64,000 nucleotides of DNA from NCBI GenBank assembly GCA_007117135.1, contig SKHB01000022.1, positions 1 to 64,000 of the forward strand. The letters are read 5' to 3'. Below the pieces are notes generated by a model. It made no database searches, was not told the DNA's origin, and saw nothing but the letters and a program-made list of their open reading frames with translations. Position numbers and translations under genes: made by a program. How positions within the stretch are numbered: the stretch's first letter is position 1; each line of letters starts with the position of its first letter. The stretch is from Microbacteriaceae bacterium. GTDB taxonomy: Bacteria > Actinomycetota > Actinomycetes > Actinomycetales > Microbacteriaceae. Below are positions 38,161 through 46,662 of the stretch, one piece after another.

Positions 38161-38415
38161 ATGGCAACCACCCCCATTCAATTTTTTGGAGCATCGTGGT
38201 GCGGGGACTGTGTGAGGGCTCAAGCGCTGTTGGAACACTACGGCGTCGAGTTTGAGTATCACGATATTGAGAACAGCGAAGAGAACCGAAACCGCGCCAT
38301 CGAAATCAGCGGCCTTCAAAAAATTCCCGTCCTTGTCTTCCCCGATGGCTCGGTTCTCAACGAACCATCCAACCCCATTTTGAACACCAAGCTCACCGAG
38401 CTGGACCTCATTTAG
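38161..38415 (+). CDS. glutaredoxin-like protein (mycoredoxin type)
   Basis: An 84-aa thioredoxin-fold protein with the active site SWCGDCVRAQALL, the cis-proline in KIPVLVFPDGSVL and the DIENSEENRNRAIEISG segment. This matches mycoredoxin-like glutaredoxins of actinobacteria, which reduce mycothiol mixed disulfides; use of mycothiol is inferred from lineage. The track ORF begins 165 codons earlier in antisense aspA sequence. The ATG at 38161 has AGAAGGG upstream and fits the family N-terminus (ATTPIQFFGASWCG). Confidence 0.88.
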   Translation: MATTPIQFFGASWCGDCVRAQALLEHYGVEFEYHDIENSEENRNRAIEISGLQKIPVLVFPDGSVLNEPSNPILNTKLTELDLI

Positions 38416-38434
38416 AGAGGCTGGCAACGAGGTC

Positions 38435-40120
38435 ATGGTTCGCTTCTTGGAGGGAACCTGGCTTGTCAGCCTTGACGATGCGTGGGCCTACAGCCAGTGC
38501 CCGCAAGCTTTCGCCCACCGGGTAGACCACGCGCGTGGTTTGGCCGATTTGGCACCAGAACCTGAGCAGCCACTGAGGCAGCTGATGGGCAAAGTTCTCA
38601 GCGAGCACCGGGCCCGAATCATTCACGACGTATCTGGCCGAACCACCAGAGTGACCACTATTCCCCGGCCTGGGCGAGATGGCGTCGGCCCGGACCGACT
38701 CATCGAATCCTGCCACGAAAGTCACCAGCTCACCCACAGCGCACTTCGAGAGGGCTCCGACCTGATCGTCGGCCCCATTTTTACTGAGCGGGAACACACA
38801 CCCTCCCAGGTTCCCATTGTGTGGGCGGGGCGTGTTGACATGGCGGTGCGAAGTCCTGTTTTTTCGCCGGCTATCGACCAATTGGAGCCCGGTTGGGAAT
38901 TGTGGGAGGCGAAGCTCGGGGCTTCCCAAACGGGCAAAACCCTGATGCGCCTTGCCGCTTTCACTGAACACTTACAGCGGTGGGGTGTGGTGACGACCAA
39001 CCGTGTCCGGATTGTCTTCGCGAACGGACCCGACTCACTACGAGGCATACAGACCGCCATCGACGAGTGGGTGGATGTCAAACAAAGGCTGGTGCGCGAC
39101 CTCAACACACACCTCGCATCTGGCACACCCCTGTCATGGCCGAGCGACACTATTGCTGCGTGCGGTCGGAAGACGTGCGGGTGGTGTTCCCATATGCTGC
39201 GCCATCACGACGATATTTTTCATCTCCCCGGGATCACCAAAACACAGCGGGACGACCTTCGCTCTGCCGGTTTTTCGACGATGACCGGTTTTGCGGAGGC
39301 CTCTCGGAAGGAAGTTTCTGACAGGCTGCCACGCAGCGACAGCAATCACATTGACCGGCTTCACTTGCAAGCGACTTTGCTCACCCTGGCAGCCCACAGT
39401 GACTCCTCTCCGCCACCCTGGCAAGTGATAAACCAGCGCGCCCTCGATGCCTTACCCCAACCGTCACCCCATGACGTCTTTGTTGATTTGGAAGCAGACC
39501 CCACCTTCAGACAGTGGGGTGTGCAGGACCCCTACTTCCCGACGCTCGACGCTGCACACCCTCGCTGGTGGCTCGGAATCGACTACCTGATCGGCATTTC
39601 CACTTGGGAGACGACCGCAGAGGGACACGACTTTACTGGCCTGTGGGCGGAAAACTTTGCTGAAGAGGAAGCCACCTTCCGTCAGTTCCTCGACCTCATC
39701 GAACAGATGAGATCGTTGGACCCCGACGCTCACGTTTATCACTATGCCGCCTACGAACGGGTTGCTCTTCACCGCATGGCCAGGAGATACAAACACGGCG
39801 CCGGCCAGATATCTCGCTGGGAACAAGACGGAGTCTTTGTTGACCTTCATCGTGTGTTCACCGCCGCAATCGTTGCCGGGCTCAACAACTATTCACTAAA
39901 AAATGTCGAGAAATTGTTTATCCAGCCAGGCACCAGGGACGCCATTACTGGTGGAGCCCAGTCGGTAGTGTCCGCCCAAGAGATGTGGGAACACCAGCGA
40001 ATGGGTCGACCAGACGAGGCAGCCAAATGCCGGGAAGACATTCTTCGCTATAACCGCCAAGACACTCTCTCTACCAGACAGTTAATGGTGTGGCTACAGG
40101 AGAGAAAAAAGACCCCGTGA
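38435..40120 (+). CDS. TM0106-family RecB-like nuclease
   Basis: A 561-aa predicted DNA nuclease. The N-terminal half has a PD-(D/E)XK core (AGRVDMAV, LWEAKLG). It also has one N-terminal cysteine (YSQCPQAF) and a distal cluster CGRKTCGWC, the spacing of Fe-S cluster nucleases such as AddB and Cas4. Helix-hairpin-helix-like LPGITKTQRDDLRSAGF follows. The C-terminal half is an RNase H-fold exonuclease-like domain (DVFVDLEADP, HVYHYAAYERVAL, YNRQDTLSTRQL). Many relatives continue into a helicase domain; this one ends after the RNase H part. It begins 20 bp after the mycoredoxin gene. A repair or defence role is inferred. Confidence 0.82.
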   Translation: MVRFLEGTWLVSLDDAWAYSQCPQAFAHRVDHARGLADLAPEPEQPLRQLMGKVLSEHRARIIHDVSGRTTRVTTIPRPGRDGVGPDRLIESCHESHQLTHSALREGSDLIVGPIFTEREHTPSQVPIVWAGRVDMAVRSPVFSPAIDQLEPGWELWEAKLGASQTGKTLMRLAAFTEHLQRWGVVTTNRVRIVFANGPDSLRGIQTAIDEWVDVKQRLVRDLNTHLASGTPLSWPSDTIAACGRKTCGWCSHMLRHHDDIFHLPGITKTQRDDLRSAGFSTMTGFAEASRKEVSDRLPRSDSNHIDRLHLQATLLTLAAHSDSSPPPWQVINQRALDALPQPSPHDVFVDLEADPTFRQWGVQDPYFPTLDAAHPRWWLGIDYLIGISTWETTAEGHDFTGLWAENFAEEEATFRQFLDLIEQMRSLDPDAHVYHYAAYERVALHRMARRYKHGAGQISRWEQDGVFVDLHRVFTAAIVAGLNNYSLKNVEKLFIQPGTRDAITGGAQSVVSAQEMWEHQRMGRPDEAAKCREDILRYNRQDTLSTRQLMVWLQERKKTP

Positions 40121-40124
40121 CAAA

Positions 40125-40391
40125 CTACTGGCCGAGGTCAAATTCTTCAGCAGCACGCCGGTCATACTCTGACCTCACCCAGTGGTAGTCGTTCCAGGGC
40201 CCAGCACTGTCACCGCTTGGAAAAAAGCGGTCAAATACTTCTCGGCGGGCTTCACTCGAGACTGTGGGATCAGACGATATCCAACCCCATTCTTCTAACT
40301 CCAGAAGTCTCGCCCCCAGTTGCTCAAAACTTACGTCGCCGGGGTCTTGTGGGGAAAAATCTGGGGAAGAGTCAGTATTGTCAACAGTCAC
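40125..40391 (-). CDS. 88-aa acidic protein, unknown
   Basis: A small acidic soluble protein with an aromatic, conserved-looking core (LLELEEWGWISSDPTVSSEARREVFDRFF, then WNDYHWVRSEYDRRAAEEF). I do not recognise a family. It is convergent with the RecB-like gene (4 bp between the stops) and divergent from the HNH nuclease gene. An ACAATG box lies 7 nt before its GTG, so translation may be leaderless. The compact, aromatic-rich sequence without low complexity supports a real gene. Confidence 0.55.
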   Translation of the reverse strand: MTVDNTDSSPDFSPQDPGDVSFEQLGARLLELEEWGWISSDPTVSSEARREVFDRFFPSGDSAGPWNDYHWVRSEYDRRAAEEFDLGQ

Positions 40392-40418
40392 AGTGTTTCA
40401 TTGTTCCGCAAAGTCGAG

Positions 40419-41330
40419 ATGTTAGGCGCCATGGCCACACCCCAAAAAACACCGCAGAGACCGCTATGGCAACAGCTCGGCATTTGGGTCATCGCCATTG
40501 TTGTCTCTGCCGGCCTGGTCCTGTCCGGCAACCAAGTCCTCACAGAATCAGAATCATCTGCACCCCAGCCGCAAGAATCTCTGCACCCCTCGGAGATGGA
40601 AGAGCCCCCCAGTAACACCACTCCGGAGTCTTTGGTTTCGCCTCCCGAAGAAGAACCCGAGGAACCTGTCGGTGACGGTGCTGACGAGGGGGTCAGGGCC
40701 GCCGACCCAGACGTCCGGGTTATCACAGCGACCCACCAACTCTCCACCCTCGCCATCAAGCCCCGTGCCCCTCGTGAAGGGTACAGCCGCGACCAATTTG
40801 GGCCCACCTGGCTGGACGTTAATCAAAACGGTTGCGACACGAGAAATAACATTCTGGCCAGGGACCTCGATGACGCGGTCGTTGACTTCCGCTGTCGAGT
40901 TCTCACGGGTGTTTTGATAGAGCCCTTCACCGGCGACACCATCTTTTTCGAACGTGGTGAACAGACCTCGGCGCTCGTACAGATTGATCACGTCGTCGCG
41001 TTGAGTAACGCGTGGCAGACGGGCGCCCAGGAGTTGAGCGAACAGCGCCGCATCGAATTTGCCAACGATCCACTGAACCTCATTGCGGTTTCTGGTCGCT
41101 TGAACCAACAAAAAGGAGACAGTGACGCTGCCAGCTGGTTACCGCCCAACCGCGAGTATTGGTGTGAGTATGTGGCCAGGCAGGTGGGGGTGAAAGCGCA
41201 CTATTCGCTGTGGGTCACACAAGCCGAACACGACCAGATGGCGCGAGTTCTCCGCTCCTGCCCAACATATCCAGCGCTGACTCCATCAGACCACGGCCGG
41301 TTCCGGCCAGGACAGATTCCGTTTCCCTAA
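40419..41330 (+). CDS. membrane-anchored or secreted HNH endonuclease family protein
   Basis: A 303-aa protein with one N-terminal membrane segment (LGIWVIAIVVSAGLVLSG), a Pro/Glu-rich stalk of about 60 residues and a C-terminal nuclease domain of the DUF1524/HNH type. The nuclease domain has VQIDHVVALSNAWQTG, FANDPLNLIAVSGRLNQQKGD and SWLPPN. Cysteines in NGCDTR, FRCRVL, YWCEY and LRSCPTY probably form disulfides, fitting an extracytoplasmic location. Such proteins may digest environmental DNA. The ATG at 40419 is used; 40431 is an equal alternative. The 3' end overlaps the convergent Nudix gene by 4 bp. Confidence 0.8.
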   Translation: MLGAMATPQKTPQRPLWQQLGIWVIAIVVSAGLVLSGNQVLTESESSAPQPQESLHPSEMEEPPSNTTPESLVSPPEEEPEEPVGDGADEGVRAADPDVRVITATHQLSTLAIKPRAPREGYSRDQFGPTWLDVNQNGCDTRNNILARDLDDAVVDFRCRVLTGVLIEPFTGDTIFFERGEQTSALVQIDHVVALSNAWQTGAQELSEQRRIEFANDPLNLIAVSGRLNQQKGDSDAASWLPPNREYWCEYVARQVGVKAHYSLWVTQAEHDQMARVLRSCPTYPALTPSDHGRFRPGQIPFP

Positions 41331-41800
41331 ATCGACGACCAGATCGCATCAACGACACGATCATCAGGCCCCATAGTGAACGTCGCTTCAACAAATTGAC
41401 CAGTGAGCACTTGCGGAAGCCAGAGTTTCGCGTCATCCCACATGTGCTCCCAAGGAATCTCGTCCCAGCGAAACCAATGGGGGTCAAGTTCATCACTCTT
41501 CGTCGCCATTCCTGAAAATGTTGTTGCTGTAAAGACGGAAGATCGCTGCGAATTCTCGGGTCGGTCAGGGAACGGGTAGGTGAGGGTGGCCATGTGATGC
41601 AGGTTCGTGGGCGATACCGACACCCCGACCTCTTCCCACACTTCCCTACTAGCAGCGTCGGCAAGGTTCTCGCCGGGAAGGACTTTACCCCCGGGGCCAA
41701 CGAGACGACCTGTTCCCAAGCCCCTAGCCTTAACCCCGAGGAGAACCTCTGCCGATTCTCCTGATTGCCGAGTCAGATAGACAACGACAACGTCGAACAT
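41327..41800 (-). CDS. Nudix hydrolase (MutT/MTH1-like)
   Basis: A 157-aa pyrophosphohydrolase. The Nudix box GGKVLPGENLADAASREVWEEVGV fits GX5EX7REUXEEXGU exactly (quoted here in family notation; core REVWEEVGV). LGTGRLVGPGGKV and the C-terminal WFRWDEIPWEHMWDDAKLWLP resemble MTH1-type 8-oxo-dGTP hydrolases with the WEHMWxD pattern of eukaryotic-like MTH1. It may clean oxidised nucleotides. It is not linked to an operon: both neighbours are on the other strand. Confidence 0.88.
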   Translation of the reverse strand: MFDVVVVYLTRQSGESAEVLLGVKARGLGTGRLVGPGGKVLPGENLADAASREVWEEVGVSVSPTNLHHMATLTYPFPDRPENSQRSSVFTATTFSGMATKSDELDPHWFRWDEIPWEHMWDDAKLWLPQVLTGQFVEATFTMGPDDRVVDAIWSSI

Positions 41801-41900
41801 GGCCCCAGACTACTCGACCTAATGTCCTAATGTCGCGAAAAGGGCTCTCGCTCGGCATGCAAGACTGTTACGGTATTGAGACATTCGTGGAGCGGGAAAC

Positions 41901-42581
41901 ATGTTCGGAGAGCGGCCGACGCTGTATCGCAAAACACTGGGTGTGCTGGCAATTGCTGTGGCGATTGCGGCGGCCACCGCAGTGTGGGTGCAGATTGCCG
42001 ATTTGCTCGCCCAAGACGCTTTCGTATGGTTTGAATACTTTTCCTACTTCACCATCGTGACGACGCTATTGAACATCGTTGCGCTGCTCTTTGGCGGTTT
42101 TGCCGCCTTGAGCAGCGAACGGGACACTATCTTTCGCACCGTGGTGCGCCACAGCTTGGTGACCTATTCACTGATTTCGGCCGGTGTCTACCACCTGCTT
42201 TTGCGCGATGTGGTCGCGACATCCAACCCATACGTTTCAGCCGATAGCTGGCAGATGCAATTTTTTCACACATACGTGCCCGCGTATCTTTTGATCGACT
42301 GGCTCATTAACCCCTATCGCAGGCGGACACCGTGGGCCTCGATGATTGTGGTGTTCCTCCTCCCCGGCATGTGGTTGGGCTTTACCCTGTACCGGGGGCA
42401 TTTAACGGGTTGGTACCCCTACGAATTTGTGAACCCCCTGGCTGAAGCAGGCTGGGCTGGGGTGACACAGCACGTTGTCGCGCTCGTCGTGATCATGGCC
42501 GCGATTCAACTTCTCCTGCTCGGATCAAACCGGGTATTTTTCCGCAAGAGGGCGCGCCAGCCTGCGGAGGCCCGTCGGTAG
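41901..42581 (+). CDS. Pr6Pr family membrane protein
   Basis: Integral membrane protein of 226 aa with six hydrophobic helices. It contains FEYFSYFTIVTTLLNIVALL near helix 2, GVYHLLLRD and FFHTYVPAYLLIDWLI, and GHLTGWYPYEFVNP near helix 5-6, which match the actinobacterial Pr6Pr family (related to FAR-17a/AIG1-like proteins). The His and Asp residues at helix ends (YHLLLRD, HTYVP) are conserved in the fold; relatives in eukaryotes are lipid hydrolases, but bacterial function is untested. GGAGCGGG lies upstream of the ATG. Confidence 0.8.
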   Translation: MFGERPTLYRKTLGVLAIAVAIAAATAVWVQIADLLAQDAFVWFEYFSYFTIVTTLLNIVALLFGGFAALSSERDTIFRTVVRHSLVTYSLISAGVYHLLLRDVVATSNPYVSADSWQMQFFHTYVPAYLLIDWLINPYRRRTPWASMIVVFLLPGMWLGFTLYRGHLTGWYPYEFVNPLAEAGWAGVTQHVVALVVIMAAIQLLLLGSNRVFFRKRARQPAEARR

Positions 42582-42648
42582 TGTGCTCGGATGTCAGTGG
42601 TTCCCGGAAAGCTTAAAAGCTCACCATCCTTGGCCGGAAGGAAAGACT

Positions 42649-42849
42649 ATGGCATCACTGCACCCCACCACACCCCCCGAGCATGAAGCGCCATCGACAG
42701 CGCCCACTGGGACAGTTGACATCGTATGGGGAGCTCCAAGCACTGAAATGCTTGAGGCGGAAGCTCGCGGAGAAATTATTCTCGTGGAAGACCTTCAACG
42801 AAACAACGCCCCACATGGCGGGTCCCGCCGACACGGCTCGAACGTTTAG
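42649..42849 (+). CDS. 66-aa protein, unknown
   Basis: A small soluble protein with a Pro/Thr-rich N-terminus, a short central motif TVDIVWGAPSTEMLEAEARGEIILVEDLQ and a basic tail (GGSRRHGSNV). The track ORF is 22 codons longer; the ATG at 42649 has GGAAGGAAA five nt upstream. I do not recognise it. Its TAG overlaps the TAA of the convergent SNF2 helicase gene by two bases. Confidence 0.6.
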   Translation: MASLHPTTPPEHEAPSTAPTGTVDIVWGAPSTEMLEAEARGEIILVEDLQRNNAPHGGSRRHGSNV

Positions 42850-44987
42850 CCGCGCTCTCCGCGCTCCGTCAATGCGCCAATGAGAAGGTTTCGCAGTGCG
42901 ACCTCTTGCATTGTTCCCTCTTCAGCATCCTCAACATCCACCCCATCGAGTGCCCGCAGGGCAAGCCCCGACTTGTGGTCAATCAGCTCAGCAATACGGG
43001 TGTCTACCGTCTGGGCCGCCAAAATCCGCCACGCTGTCACCGGCACTTCTTGACCAATTCGGTGAACCCTGTCGATGGCCTGTGTTTGCTCGGCCGACGT
43101 CCAACTGAGCTCCGCCAACACCACGTTTGATGCCACCTGCAGGTTCACACCGACACCGGCCGCCTGGAGCGAACACACAATAACCTTCACGTCGGGGTTG
43201 TTTGTGAACTGGTCAATAGCGTCTTGCCTGACCTGGGCGGTTTGGTCCCCACGAATTTGTGTGGGCTGGAATCCTTGCTGGACAAAATGGCTATACGCCG
43301 CATCCATGACATCGATGTGCTTCGCAAAAAAGACCACCTTGCCGACGTTTCTTGCCAACTGGGACGTGTAATCGGCCGCCATGAGTGCTTTTGCCTGACC
43401 GATGCGCCTCACCAAAGTGAACACGTTGTCACCTGTTTGTTCCTGCTTTGATTCCTCAACTTCAGAGTGGGCGACCAGTTTCACCAAGTCATAGTCAATG
43501 TGACCAGGCTCTGTTCCCCGAGCAGTGAGAACCCGGTAGTAGCGGTCGATCAGTCGGGAAACCAGTGCGGCTTCAGCGTCACGAACACTCCGGCCCGACT
43601 CGTCGTCGAGTTCAACGGGAATGTCGGCAATTCGACGGGCCGGAATATCGCTTGCCACGTCTTCCTTCCGGCGGCGAACGATTCCCATTGACACCACAGC
43701 GCGCCGAGCTTCGGCGAAGAAGCCGGGGTCAACCGGAGTCAAACCTGTCGCCTCAAGTGCGACCATGAGGTCGCCCAGTGGTTTCTTTTCATCAATCCAC
43801 CCGAGGAACTCCCAAATCATGCGGAAGTCTTCGATTTGGTTAATCAGAGGGGTCCCTGTGAGGGCAATGAGCAACGGGTGCCCGAGACGAGCACGAATGG
43901 TCTTCGCGACTGCTTGGACATACTTTGATCGCTGCGATTCGCGGTTTTTGATGAAGTGAGCCTCATCGACAACCATTCCTCGGAAATCAAACTTTGACAA
44001 CCAGCCGACGTGACGGTCAAGGATGTCGTAGTTGACGACAAAGACGTCACTGAAAGCGTCAAGTTCACCGCCATCACCGTGAACAACGGTAACGCGCCGC
44101 GAAGGTATCCACTTGTGAACTTCCCTCGCCCAGTTCATTTTGACAACATTCGGAACAACAACAAGCAGCGGGAATGCTTCGGCCACCTCAGCAGCCATCA
44201 ACGCTTGAGCTGTCTTGCCAAGGCCTGGCTCATCTGCGAGAAGAAAAGTTCTATGTCCCTTTCGGACACTCTCAATAAAACGTGACTGGTGAACCATCAG
44301 GTCCACCCCACCCGGGGTGTGAAGCGGGCCCGCCTCTGGCAGGTCCATTGTCGCGGCCCCACCCCCGGCGCCCTGCTCGAATGCACGAAACAGAGGGTCA
44401 ATAAGTTCCCAGTTCGTCAATGCGCCAGCAACTTTAGCCGACGGATTCCGATAGGCGGCAAAGTCGGGAGCCATAAAAGGGTTTGCAAGCTGGGCCTGTT
44501 TGACAGACTGGGGAACAACCTGCTTGGCAAGTTCCGGAGACAGCTCGGGCTTTGCTTCAACAATGATGAGTTCTTCTGGATCCAACTGAGCCCCGCTAGC
44601 GACAAGAAAGTCGCGACGAAGACGCTTAGCAGCATCCGAGACTTTCGCCTCCGGAGCGAGAAGAGCAATCAGGGATGTGTCGCGGGCGGCGGTTTTCGCC
44701 ATAATGGCCGCGAGACCATCCAGCCGTTTGAGAACCTCTTGTCGTTCGGTGAGGCTCACATCAGGGTCTTCTTTCACACGGTTACGTTCTTCACGAACAA
44801 GGAGGGCCGCGACCTGGAACTTGGTGCGATTAGCGGGACTTACCCGGCCGCGAGCAGCCTGGTTCTCTACCTCACGAACCGCTCGGGCAAGGATCGGGAT
44901 AATGCCTTCTTCATCAAGGGGTCGCTTTTTCCCGCGGGCACGATTACCCGATCGCGCAGACGTCTTCTGGGCACCTGACTGGGCCAT
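42846..44987 (-). CDS. SNF2-family DEAD/DEAH helicase-like ATPase
   Basis: A 713-aa superfamily 2 ATPase. An N-terminal region of about 220 residues without a recognised domain is followed by helicase motifs I (LLADEPGLGKTAQAL), Ia (VVVPNVVKMNW), II (VVDEAHFIKN), III (ALTGTPLIN), V (SLQAAGVGVNLQ) and VI (QAIDRVHRIGQ). The last is diagnostic of SNF2 proteins. The domain arrangement resembles SMARCAL1/HARP-type annealing helicases. It is not flanked by methyltransferase or nuclease subunits, so a restriction-type system is not supported. AAGGAG lies before the ATG at 44987, ten codons inside the track ORF. Confidence 0.88.
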   Translation of the reverse strand: MAQSGAQKTSARSGNRARGKKRPLDEEGIIPILARAVREVENQAARGRVSPANRTKFQVAALLVREERNRVKEDPDVSLTERQEVLKRLDGLAAIMAKTAARDTSLIALLAPEAKVSDAAKRLRRDFLVASGAQLDPEELIIVEAKPELSPELAKQVVPQSVKQAQLANPFMAPDFAAYRNPSAKVAGALTNWELIDPLFRAFEQGAGGGAATMDLPEAGPLHTPGGVDLMVHQSRFIESVRKGHRTFLLADEPGLGKTAQALMAAEVAEAFPLLVVVPNVVKMNWAREVHKWIPSRRVTVVHGDGGELDAFSDVFVVNYDILDRHVGWLSKFDFRGMVVDEAHFIKNRESQRSKYVQAVAKTIRARLGHPLLIALTGTPLINQIEDFRMIWEFLGWIDEKKPLGDLMVALEATGLTPVDPGFFAEARRAVVSMGIVRRRKEDVASDIPARRIADIPVELDDESGRSVRDAEAALVSRLIDRYYRVLTARGTEPGHIDYDLVKLVAHSEVEESKQEQTGDNVFTLVRRIGQAKALMAADYTSQLARNVGKVVFFAKHIDVMDAAYSHFVQQGFQPTQIRGDQTAQVRQDAIDQFTNNPDVKVIVCSLQAAGVGVNLQVASNVVLAELSWTSAEQTQAIDRVHRIGQEVPVTAWRILAAQTVDTRIAELIDHKSGLALRALDGVDVEDAEEGTMQEVALRNLLIGALTERGERG

Positions 44988-45099
44988 CAATCTCCTTAGT
45001 GGATACGCGACACCCACGCAGACAAACCATCACAGCTGGGTGTCGATACTTCCTCTTGTCAGACCCGACGAATCACCTCGGTGACAAGCTCCCCCCAGT

Positions 45100-46596
45100 C
45101 TAACCCGTCAGTGCAGGGTTTGACGAATTATCCTCGGCCACATCAACCGCCCGCTTTGACATTGACGATGCCATCGCCTGAAAAATAATTCCGTGAAAAG
45201 GCATAACAGCAAGCCAATACAGACGCCCACCGAGGCCGTGAGGGAAGAAAATCGCCCTCTGGGTCAGCCTGCTGCCACCCTGCTCGCGAGATTCCACAGT
45301 GAACTCCAACCAGGCGAGGCCCGGTAACTTCATTTCGGCGCGTAAACGCAAGAATTTACCCGGGTCAATCTGTTCGACACGCCAAAAATCGAGTGCGTCA
45401 CCGGTGACCAACTTTTCCTGATCCCGTCGGCCCCGCCGAAGCCCCACTCCGCCGACCAGTTTGTCAACCCAGCCCCTGGCCGCCCAAGCGACTGGCCACG
45501 AATACCACCCGTTATCGCCACCAATACTTTCCACCACTCGCCATAGTGCGTCGGGTGGAGCAACACACCGCACTTGACGCAGATCGGTGTACACCGTGTG
45601 GCCAGACCAGTCAGGATCAGTCGGCAGGGGGTCTGCGGGAGCTCCGTGAACCGAGGCGTTGCGCCACGATGTTTCAATTTCGCCTTCTCGCATTCTCGCA
45701 AGTGCCAACCGGACAGCTTTTCGATATCCGGTCAACCCACCCGCAGGGGGAGAAATAACGTCGTCGATGTCATGGTTTTTCATCACCGCGTCGTGCAAAA
45801 GCGACTCAATAATCGGCACGGCCAGCGAACGGGGAATGGGAGTAACCAGGTTGACCCACTGCGACGCCAGCCACGGAGTCAACACGGGCATAGCGGCGAT
45901 GGGGCGCTGCTTCAAACCCGCCTCAACGGCATAACCATTCATCAGCTGTCCGTAACGGAACACGTCAGGACCACCAATGTCGAAAGCACGATTGACACCA
46001 GCATCCAACTCTGCGGCGCTAATGAGGTAGTGCAGCACGTCTCTGATCGCGATGGGTTGGATGAAGTTTCGCACCCATTTGGGTGCTGGCATATACGGCA
46101 ACACTTCGGTGAGGTGTCGAATCATCTCAAAACTTGCAGACCCAGACCCAATAATCACCCCCGCCTGGAGCGCAATGGTCGGAACGCCAGAGGACAAAAG
46201 AATTTCGCCCACCTGCTTGCGGGAATTCAGGTGCCTGGAGAGTTCACCTTCCGGGTGAAGACCCCCCAGATAAATAATCCTTTTCACTCCAGCTTTTTTC
46301 GCGCTGTCGGCAACAGTCGTCGCAATTTTTTGCTCGAGAGTGTGAAAGTCCTTGGACGCTGACATCGAGTGGACGAGGTAGTAGAGGACGTCTATCGACT
46401 CAGTCGCTTTGTCGACAACTTTCCTATCGGACAGGTCGCCTTCAACCACGGTGACATGGTCTCGCCATGGAACATCGGACAGTCGTGCGATGTTGCGAAC
46501 AACAACGGTCACTTCATGGTTTTTTTCCAACAGTTTCGGCACCAAACGACCACCGACGTAGCCGGTCGCTCCAGTAACAAGAATCCTCACACCCAT
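45100..46596 (-). CDS. SDR-type NAD(P)-binding/DUF2867 fusion protein
   Basis: A 498-aa two-part protein. Residues 1 to about 320 are an extended/atypical short-chain dehydrogenase domain (ILVTGATGYVGGRLVPKLL as the NAD(P) loop; IIYLGGLHPEGELSRHL, NAD-dependent epimerase-like). Residues of about 340 to 480 are a DUF2867 domain (RVVESIGGDNGWYSWPVAWAAR, DALDFWRVEQIDPGKFLRLRAEMKLPG, FFPHGLGGRLYWLAVMPFHG). The full-length fusion is common in bacteria and is annotated only by domain. The substrate is unknown. It is divergent from mutY. Confidence 0.85.
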   Translation of the reverse strand: MGVRILVTGATGYVGGRLVPKLLEKNHEVTVVVRNIARLSDVPWRDHVTVVEGDLSDRKVVDKATESIDVLYYLVHSMSASKDFHTLEQKIATTVADSAKKAGVKRIIYLGGLHPEGELSRHLNSRKQVGEILLSSGVPTIALQAGVIIGSGSASFEMIRHLTEVLPYMPAPKWVRNFIQPIAIRDVLHYLISAAELDAGVNRAFDIGGPDVFRYGQLMNGYAVEAGLKQRPIAAMPVLTPWLASQWVNLVTPIPRSLAVPIIESLLHDAVMKNHDIDDVISPPAGGLTGYRKAVRLALARMREGEIETSWRNASVHGAPADPLPTDPDWSGHTVYTDLRQVRCVAPPDALWRVVESIGGDNGWYSWPVAWAARGWVDKLVGGVGLRRGRRDQEKLVTGDALDFWRVEQIDPGKFLRLRAEMKLPGLAWLEFTVESREQGGSRLTQRAIFFPHGLGGRLYWLAVMPFHGIIFQAMASSMSKRAVDVAEDNSSNPALTG

Positions 46597-46650
46597 AGGC
46601 TACGCCGTGCACCCGGATGTTTCCTCCAGACAGACCACACACCAGTCGCC

Positions 46651-46656
46651 TATTCT
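46651..46656 (+). promoter_or_regulatory. -10 box of the leaderless mutY transcript
   Basis: TATTCT ends 6 nt before the GTG at 46663, with no ribosome-binding site in between. Confidence 0.5.
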
Positions 46657-46662
46657 CGGGTC

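Noticed and set aside
42846-44987. Type I/III restriction or DISARM-type defence system around the SNF2 helicase
   Set aside because: No methyltransferase, PLD nuclease or specificity subunit lies nearby; the neighbours are an SDR protein and a small unknown ORF.
45574-46362. 262-aa plus-strand ORF
   Set aside because: Antisense to the SDR/DUF2867 gene, without recognisable motifs.
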